A stretch of 64,000 nt of DNA from JAWLCA01 sp041687395 (GTDB lineage: Bacteria > Pseudomonadota > Alphaproteobacteria > Rhodobacterales > Rhodobacteraceae): assembly GCA_041687395.1 (NCBI GenBank), contig JAWLCA010000003.1, forward strand, positions 1-64,000, given 5' to 3'. The notes beneath the pieces were generated by a model, which had not been told where the DNA came from, made no database searches, and saw only the letters and a list, made by a program, of their open reading frames with translations. The position numbers and the translations under genes were made by a program. Shown here one piece after another: positions 57,485-64,000 of the stretch (positions within the stretch are counted from its first letter, which is position 1; every line of letters begins with the position of its first letter).

Positions 57485-60400
57485 ATGAGCAGGCAGGATG
57501 TCAGCCTTTCGGACCGGTTCGATCTGACGAAATCGCCGGTGCTGCTGAACGGCACGCAGGCGCTGGTGCGGTTGATGCTGATGCAGGCGGCGCGCGACCG
57601 GGCGGCGGGGCTCAGCACGGCGGGCTATGTGACCGGGTATCGCGGCTCGCCCCTGGGTGCGGTCGATCTGCAGATGGCCCGCGCACGAAAGCTGCTGGAC
57701 GAGGCCAACGTTCGGTTCCAGGAGGGGCTGAACGAGGATCTCGCCGCCACCGCGCTCTGGGGCAGCCAGCAGGCCGAACTGCGGGGCGAGGGGAAATACG
57801 ACGGCGTCTTCGGCCTGTGGTATGGCAAGGGGCCGGGCGTAGACCGGTCGGGCGACGTGATGCGGCATGCCAACATGGCCGGCACCTCGCCCCACGGCGG
57901 CGTGCTGATGGCGATGGGCGACGACCACACCGGCGAATCCTCGACCACCCTGCACCAGTCCGACTGGGCGATGGTCGATGCCTACATGCCGGTGGTCAGC
58001 CCAGCGGGCGTGCAGGAGCTGATGGATTTCGGCCTTTATGGCTGGGCGCTGTCGCGCTTCGCGGGCGTCTGGGTCGGCCTGAAGACGATGAAGGACACGG
58101 TCGAGGCGACGGCGGTGGTCGATGGCGACCCGCATCGCCTGTCATTCGTAATGCCCGATTTCAAGATGCCCGAGGGTGGCCTGAACATCCGCCTGATCGA
58201 CACCCCGCAGGCGCAGGAAGCGCGGATGATCGACTACAAGCGCTTCGCGGCCGAGGCGTTCAGCCGCGCCAACGGCATGGACCGCCGGGTCTGGGGCAAG
58301 CCCGGCGCCAAGATCGGGCTTGTCGCCGCCGGCAAGAACTGGCTGGACCTGACCCACGCGCTGCACCTGCTGGGCATCGACGCGGCCGAGGCCGAACGGC
58401 TGGGGATCACCACATACAAGCTCGGCCAGACCTTCCCGCTCGATATGCAAGGTTTCCACGACTGGGCCGAGGGGCTGGAGCTGATCGTCGTGGTCGAGGA
58501 AAAGCGCAAGCTGATCGAGGTGCAGGTCAAGGAGGCGATCTTTGACGACCGTCGCGGCCGCCGCGTCTACGGCTGGCACAAGGGCGACACGTGGGAACAC
58601 GGCCGGCAGGTGGAACTGTTCCCCACCCGCTACGCGCTCGACCCGATCCTGATCGCCGAACGGCTGGGAGAGATCCTGATCGAAGAAGGGCGCGGCACCG
58701 ACAGCGTCAAGGCGGGCCTTTCGATGCTGGCCGAGGCGCGGCGCGCCGACAACGCCCAGGATCTGGCGGCCCGGCTTCCCTATTACTGCTCGGGCTGCCC
58801 GCACAATACCTCGACCAAGGTGCCCGAGGGCTCGCGCGCCTATGCCGGGATCGGCTGTCACTACATGGTGCAGTGGATGGACCGCAGCACCACCGGCTTC
58901 ACCCAGATGGGGGGCGAGGGCGCGAACTGGATCGGCGAGGCGCCGTTTTCCAACACCGCCCATGTGTTCCAGAACCTCGGCGACGGCACCTACAACCACT
59001 CCGGCATCCTGGCGATCCGCGCGGCTTTGGCGGCTGGAACCAACATCACCTACAAGATCCTCTATAACGACGCCGTCGCCATGACTGGTGGTCAGAAGAA
59101 CGAGGGCGGCCTCAGCCCCGACCGCATCGCGCGCGAAGTGCTGGCGATGGGCGTGCAGCACCTCGCCGTGGTCTACGACGACAAGGAAAAGCCAGACTTC
59201 AGCCTGTTCCCTCAGGGGATCGAGAAGCATGAGCGCGCGGACTTCGATGCGGTGCAGAAAAAGTTTTGCGAGATCAAGGGCGTGTCAGTCATTCTTTACA
59301 TTCAGACCTGCGCCGCCGAAAAGCGCCGCCGCCGCAAACGCGGCGAGTTTCCCGACCCCGACACCCGCGTCTTCATCAACACCGACGTGTGTGAGGGCTG
59401 CGGCGATTGCGGCGTGCAGTCGAACTGCGTCTCCATCGTGCCGGTGGAAACCGAACTGGGCCGCAAGCGCGCCATCGACCAGTCCTCCTGCAACAAGGAT
59501 TACAGTTGTCTCAAGGGCTTCTGCCCCAGCTTTGTCACGCTGACCGGCGCAAAGGTGAAAAAGGCCGCGACCGCGCAGGTTGACCTGCCCGACCTGCCGG
59601 ACCCGCAACTGCCCGCGATCAAGGGCACCCACAATGTCATCATCACCGGCGTCGGCGGCACCGGCGTCGTCACCACCGGTGCGATCATGGCGATGGCCGC
59701 CCATATCGACGGCAAGGGCGCGGGGATGATGGAGATGGCGGGCCTCGCGCAGAAGGGCGGCGCGGTCCACATCCACTGCCGCATCGCCGAAAAGCCCAGC
59801 GACATCAGCGCGATCCGCGTCGCGGTGGGAGAGGCCGACTGCGTCATCGGCGGCGATCTGGTCGTGACCGCCGGCGCAAAGACCCAGGCGCTGATGCGAA
59901 CGGGCCGCACCGGCGCGGTGGTGAACAGCCATGAGATTGTCACCGGCGAATTCACCCGCAATCCCGAATTCCGCATCCCGCACGATCGGTTGGAGGTCGC
60001 CCTTCAGGCACGGCTGAAGGATCGCCTGACGCTGTTCGACGCCACCGAACTCGCCCGCGTGCTGCTGGGCGACTCGATCTATTCCAACATGATGGTGTTC
60101 GGCGCGGCGTGGCAGCGCGGGCTGGTGCCGCTCAACCAAGACGCGATCATGCGGGCGATCGAGCTGAACAAGGCGGCGGTCGAGGGCAACAAGCGCGCGT
60201 TCGAACTGGGGCGCTGGGCCGTCCTTCATCCCGACCAGGCCACCGCCGCGATCACGCCAAAGGTTGTGGCAAAGCCGAAGACGCTGGAAGAAAAGATCGC
60301 CTTCCGCGCCGAGCACCTGTCCGCCTATCAGTCCGCCCGCCTTGCCCGCCGCTACCGCAAGCTGGTGGACCCCATCGCCGACCCGAAGCTGAAGGAAGCG

Positions 60401-60907
60401 GTAGCAAAAGGCTATCACAAGACTCTCGCCTACAAGGACGAATACGAGGTCGCCCGCCTGCACCTGCAGACCATGGAAAAGGTCCGTGCCGAATTCGATG
60501 GCGACCTGATGCCCGCCTTCCACCTCGCCCCGCCGCTGCTCTCGCGCATGGGCTCTGACGGGCGGCCAAAGAAGCGAAAGTTCGGCCCGTGGATCCTGCG
60601 CGCCTTCGGCGTGCTGGCGCGGCTGAAGCCCCTGCGCGGCACGCCGCTCGATCCCTTCGGGTATACCGCGGAACGAAGGATGGAGCGTGCGCTGATTCGC
60701 CAGTACGAGGCCGACATGGCCGAGGTGCTGGGCAAGCTGACGCCCGAGACGCGCGATGCCGCCATCGCGCTCGCCGAACTGCCGCTCACGATCCGTGGCT
60801 TCGGCCCGGTGAAGCAGAAGAACGAGGAAGCGGCCGCGAAACGACGGAAGGAGTTGCTGGCCACGATCCGTGCCGGCGGCGCGCCGCTCCGGCAGGCGGC
60901 CGAGTAG
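57485..60907 (+). CDS. Fused indolepyruvate ferredoxin oxidoreductase
   Basis: A 1140-residue single-chain 2-oxoacid:ferredoxin oxidoreductase. The N-terminal half carries the pyrimidine-binding and thiamine-diphosphate-binding domains (GYRGSPLGAVDLQMARARKL, then MGGEGANWIGEAPF), a cluster region CEGCGDCGVQSNC with further Cys in CNKDYSCLKGFCPS begins near residue 636, and the gamma-like domain (ITGVGGTGVVTTGAIMAMAA) follows from about 718. It converts arylpyruvates to acyl-CoA. GGGGGAGG seven bases upstream favours ATG 57485 over ATG 57467. Confidence 0.92.
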   Translation: MSRQDVSLSDRFDLTKSPVLLNGTQALVRLMLMQAARDRAAGLSTAGYVTGYRGSPLGAVDLQMARARKLLDEANVRFQEGLNEDLAATALWGSQQAELRGEGKYDGVFGLWYGKGPGVDRSGDVMRHANMAGTSPHGGVLMAMGDDHTGESSTTLHQSDWAMVDAYMPVVSPAGVQELMDFGLYGWALSRFAGVWVGLKTMKDTVEATAVVDGDPHRLSFVMPDFKMPEGGLNIRLIDTPQAQEARMIDYKRFAAEAFSRANGMDRRVWGKPGAKIGLVAAGKNWLDLTHALHLLGIDAAEAERLGITTYKLGQTFPLDMQGFHDWAEGLELIVVVEEKRKLIEVQVKEAIFDDRRGRRVYGWHKGDTWEHGRQVELFPTRYALDPILIAERLGEILIEEGRGTDSVKAGLSMLAEARRADNAQDLAARLPYYCSGCPHNTSTKVPEGSRAYAGIGCHYMVQWMDRSTTGFTQMGGEGANWIGEAPFSNTAHVFQNLGDGTYNHSGILAIRAALAAGTNITYKILYNDAVAMTGGQKNEGGLSPDRIAREVLAMGVQHLAVVYDDKEKPDFSLFPQGIEKHERADFDAVQKKFCEIKGVSVILYIQTCAAEKRRRRKRGEFPDPDTRVFINTDVCEGCGDCGVQSNCVSIVPVETELGRKRAIDQSSCNKDYSCLKGFCPSFVTLTGAKVKKAATAQVDLPDLPDPQLPAIKGTHNVIITGVGGTGVVTTGAIMAMAAHIDGKGAGMMEMAGLAQKGGAVHIHCRIAEKPSDISAIRVAVGEADCVIGGDLVVTAGAKTQALMRTGRTGAVVNSHEIVTGEFTRNPEFRIPHDRLEVALQARLKDRLTLFDATELARVLLGDSIYSNMMVFGAAWQRGLVPLNQDAIMRAIELNKAAVEGNKRAFELGRWAVLHPDQATAAITPKVVAKPKTLEEKIAFRAEHLSAYQSARLARRYRKLVDPIADPKLKEAVAKGYHKTLAYKDEYEVARLHLQTMEKVRAEFDGDLMPAFHLAPPLLSRMGSDGRPKKRKFGPWILRAFGVLARLKPLRGTPLDPFGYTAERRMERALIRQYEADMAEVLGKLTPETRDAAIALAELPLTIRGFGPVKQKNEEAAAKRRKELLATIRAGGAPLRQAAE

Positions 60908-61008
60908 CCCCGCGCCGCGATGGATTTTGCCCCTGCGGCCCCGTAGAAGATCAGGGGGCCTGGGTCGAATCTGTCGTGATCCCGCCCACCACAACCGGGA
61001 GAACGGGC

Positions 61009-61821
61009 ATGGCGGTCGGCATCTTCGATTCAGGTCTGGGCGGCCTGACGGTCTATGACGCGGTGGCGCGCCGGCTGCCCGATATGCCCTTCGTCTATTT
61101 CGGCGACAACCTGCACGCGCCCTACGGCGTCCGCGATGCCGACGACATCTTCGCGCTGACCTGCGCCGGCGTCGAACGGCTGTGGGACGAGGGGTGCGAT
61201 CTGGTGATCCTGGCCTGCAACACCGCCAGCGCCGCCGCCCTGCGGCGCATGCAGGAAACCTGGGTGCCCGAGGGCAAGCGCGTCCTCGGTGTCTTTGTCC
61301 CGCTGATCGAGGCGCTGACCGAACGGCAATGGGGCGACAACTCCCCGCCGCGCGAGGTCGCGGTGAAGCATGTGGCGCTTTTCGCCACGCCCGCCACGGT
61401 GCAAAGCCGCGCCTTTCAGCGCGAACTGGCGTTCCGCGCCATCGGCGTCGATGTCGAGGCGCAGCCCTGCGGCGGCGTGGTCGATGCCATCGAACAGGGC
61501 GACCGGGAACTGGCGGAGACCCTGGTCGCGGCCCATGTCGCCGCGCTGAAACGCCGGATGCCGCACCCGCAGGCCGCCGTTCTGGGCTGCACCCACTACC
61601 CCCTGCTGGAAGAGGCGTTCCAAGCCGCGCTGGGCCCCAATGTCACGGTCTATTCCCAGGCCAACCTGGTCGCCGAAAGCCTCGCCGACTATCTGGACCG
61701 CCGGCCGGAGTTTCGCGGCTCGGGGACCGAGTCGAAATTCCTGACCACCGGTGACCCCGCCGCGGTCTCGTCCCGCGCCACCCAGTTCCTGCGCCGCCCG
61801 ATCCGGTTTCAGCCAGCCTGA
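61009..61821 (+). CDS. murI: Glutamate racemase
   Basis: A 270-residue cofactor-free racemase that makes D-glutamate for peptidoglycan. The two catalytic cysteines are in LACNTASAAAL and LGCTHYPLLEE, and GIFDSGLGGLTVY and PYG are conserved. It starts about 100 bp after the oxidoreductase and seems to be its own unit. Confidence 0.94.
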   Translation: MAVGIFDSGLGGLTVYDAVARRLPDMPFVYFGDNLHAPYGVRDADDIFALTCAGVERLWDEGCDLVILACNTASAAALRRMQETWVPEGKRVLGVFVPLIEALTERQWGDNSPPREVAVKHVALFATPATVQSRAFQRELAFRAIGVDVEAQPCGGVVDAIEQGDRELAETLVAAHVAALKRRMPHPQAAVLGCTHYPLLEEAFQAALGPNVTVYSQANLVAESLADYLDRRPEFRGSGTESKFLTTGDPAAVSSRATQFLRRPIRFQPA

Positions 61822-61828
61822 AAACCTC

Positions 61829-62398
61829 TCACGGCCGGATCGGCCCGGCGAGGGAGACAATGGCCGCGACCATGTTCGGTTCCGGGGGCGGCGGGCATTC
61901 TGTCCCGGCGAGCATGCCTGTGGTGATGCAGATCCAGACGAATTCCATCGGCACCTCGAAGCAGATGTTCGCGCCGTTGATGATGCAGACCTGTACATCT
62001 TCCTGCGTCGAGCCATCGTCCCCGGCTGCGAGCATCCGGCGGAACGGGTCGATCTGATCGACGCGCAGCGACATCGTCAACTCTCCGCGCAGCGCCGCTC
62101 CGGGGCGCCCGGCCGCAATCCGCAGGCTTGCGTCCTTGGGCCGGTAGCATGCCCGGCCCGGCGCCTCCGCGCCGCCGCGGCCAAGGCAGACGATCACCTC
62201 TGCCGGATCGGTGCCACCAGACTTGCCCTGACCGTGGTACGGTCGATGATGCCCCTGATGCCCCTGATGCCCCTGATGGCCATGACCCTGCTGGCCGTCT
62301 GGGGGCCCGTGATCTGCAGCCTGCGCTGCGGCGGGGAGAGACAGGGCCATCAGGCCAGCCAGCAGAACGGAACACGTGCGCCTGAAAATCTTAGACAT
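61829..62398 (-). CDS. Secreted His/Gly-rich protein of unknown function
   Basis: A 189-residue exported protein with a signal peptide (CSVLLAGLMALSLPAAAQA). The mature N-terminus is the GHGHQGHQGHQGHHRPYHGQ stretch, a likely metal-binding low-complexity segment encoded by a 9-bp tandem repeat. The rest has six cysteines, with a GGTDPAEVIVCLGRGG stretch and a C-terminal ICITTGMLAGTECPPPPEP part that looks like a small disulfide-stabilised domain. I do not recognise the family. It converges on murI with a 7-bp gap. Confidence 0.6.
   Translation of the reverse strand: MSKIFRRTCSVLLAGLMALSLPAAAQAADHGPPDGQQGHGHQGHQGHQGHHRPYHGQGKSGGTDPAEVIVCLGRGGAEAPGRACYRPKDASLRIAAGRPGAALRGELTMSLRVDQIDPFRRMLAAGDDGSTQEDVQVCIINGANICFEVPMEFVWICITTGMLAGTECPPPPEPNMVAAIVSLAGPIRP
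62248..62283 (-). repeat. 9-bp tandem repeat encoding Gly-His-Gln units
   Basis: GATGCCCCT occurs three times in a row (62248-62274), followed by a diverged fourth unit. On the coding minus strand it gives the GHQGHQGHQ run of the His-rich secreted protein, so the number of metal-binding units may vary between strains. Confidence 0.75.
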
Positions 62399-62579
62399 GA
62401 TACCCTCCTTTCTATGACGAAAATCCACGGATCGTCGGAAAGGGAGGCCAGCCGGGAAGGCCGGCGTTACGTTAAATGATACCAGAATCAGCGCCACCCC
62501 GGAAGCCCGTCGCCCGCAGCCCGATTGCACGCGGTTTTCAAACCGCCTAGAACCTGCGCAGAAGACGAGGATTTTTCAC

Positions 62580-63611
<1,032 letters not shown>

Positions 63612-63626
63612 AGGGGTGAGGGAACG

Positions 63627-64000
63627 ATGAAGGGACTGAAAAAGAAGCGCCGGATCCAGATCATCGCGGTTGCCGCGGTGGCGCTGGCGCTGTCCACCGC
63701 GCTGATCGGCTACGGCATGCGCGACGGGATCAATTTCTTCCTCTCGCCCAGTCAGGTTGCGACCGAACCGCCTGCGCCGAACCAGACCTTCCGCATCGGC
63801 GGGCTGGTCGAGGTCGGAACGTTGGTGCGCGGGCAGGGTGAAACCGTGCGCTTCATGGTCACCGACGGCGGCGCCTCGATCCCCGTGGCCTACAAGGGCG
63901 TGCTGCCCGATCTCTTCGGCGAGAACGAGGGCATGGTCGGGACCGGCCGTCTGGTCGACGGCACCTTCGTCGCGCACGAAATCCTCGCACGCCATGACGA
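63627..64000 (+). CDS. ccmE: Cytochrome c maturation protein CcmE (cut by window edge)
   Basis: The first 124 residues of the heme chaperone CcmE. A signal anchor (IIAVAAVALALSTALIGYGM) is followed by the OB-fold (FFLSPSQVATEPPAPNQTFR, then IGGLVEVGTLVRG). The sequence stops just after LARHDE, the motif holding the histidine that binds heme covalently. The C-terminus is outside the window. It probably forms a unit with argC. Confidence 0.93.
   Translation, partial: MKGLKKKRRIQIIAVAAVALALSTALIGYGMRDGINFFLSPSQVATEPPAPNQTFRIGGLVEVGTLVRGQGETVRFMVTDGGASIPVAYKGVLPDLFGENEGMVGTGRLVDGTFVAHEILARHD

Overview
The window is GC-rich, densely packed chromosomal DNA from an alphaproteobacterium, almost certainly a member of the Rhodobacteraceae (Rhodobacterales). 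The pointers are a class I lysyl-tRNA synthetase, RpoH, CarD, a Grx4/BolA pair, tkt followed by zapA, an Anbu-type proteasome cluster, a VPLPA-type C-terminal sorting signal and a cytochrome c maturation gene (ccmE) at the right edge. I cannot fix the genus from sequence alone.

Layout. 0-8.3 kb: the end of an IS5-type transposase at the left edge, then ettA, nadD, a PBP4-type carboxypeptidase, a TerB-like protein, class I lysK, a small secreted protein, and a hydrolase/HugZ-like pair. 8.3-18.4 kb: an acetate uptake and activation block of acs, adk (AMP recycling), a DUF4212 subunit, a sodium:solute symporter, a cyclic-nucleotide/CBS/DUF294 protein, a small membrane protein, a CheY-like receiver, and a membrane sensor fused to a DnaQ-type exonuclease. 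18.5-26.4 kb: pepF, a secreted HExxH protein, a GNAT acetyltransferase, a Gfo/Idh oxidoreductase, rpoH, an RluA-type pseudouridine synthase and a SIMPL-domain protein. 26.6-29.6 kb: one 996-residue Ala/Pro/Glu-rich membrane protein. 29.7-31.1 kb: a frameshifted hppD beside the wreck of an Lrp-type regulator. 31.2-36.2 kb: carD, fdxA, an S4-domain protein, a Suv3-like helicase and a TPR protein, all on the minus strand.

36.3-44.3 kb: an SCP2-like protein, a lysophospholipase-like hydrolase, the four-gene Anbu cluster (Anbu, transglutaminase, alpha-E, ATP-grasp), then an exonuclease/ATP-dependent DNA ligase pair. 44.5-51.9 kb: a sulfhydrylase (OAH type), two paralogous gap genes flanking a sorted surface protein, and tkt. 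52-56.1 kb: a coiled-coil protein and zapA, a possible 6S RNA, grxD, a 54-residue membrane peptide, bolA and purL. 56.2-64 kb: a candidate RpoH-dependent small RNA, a LysR regulator divergent from a fused indolepyruvate ferredoxin oxidoreductase, murI, a His-rich secreted protein, argC, and the start of ccmE.

The most notable non-coding signals are: (1) three copies of a 56-bp element made of four 11-bp units ending in an inverted copy, each 3' of a gene and in the same orientation to it; (2) a candidate ~77-nt small RNA with a heat-shock-sigma-like promoter, an exposed CCTCCC and a terminator; (3) TGTTA-N4-TAACA-like operators upstream of both gap genes and between the divergent hugZ-like gene and acs, suggesting one carbon regulator. 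No CRISPR array, tRNA or rRNA gene was recognised. All functions are read from sequence motifs and recalled family knowledge; nothing was searched.
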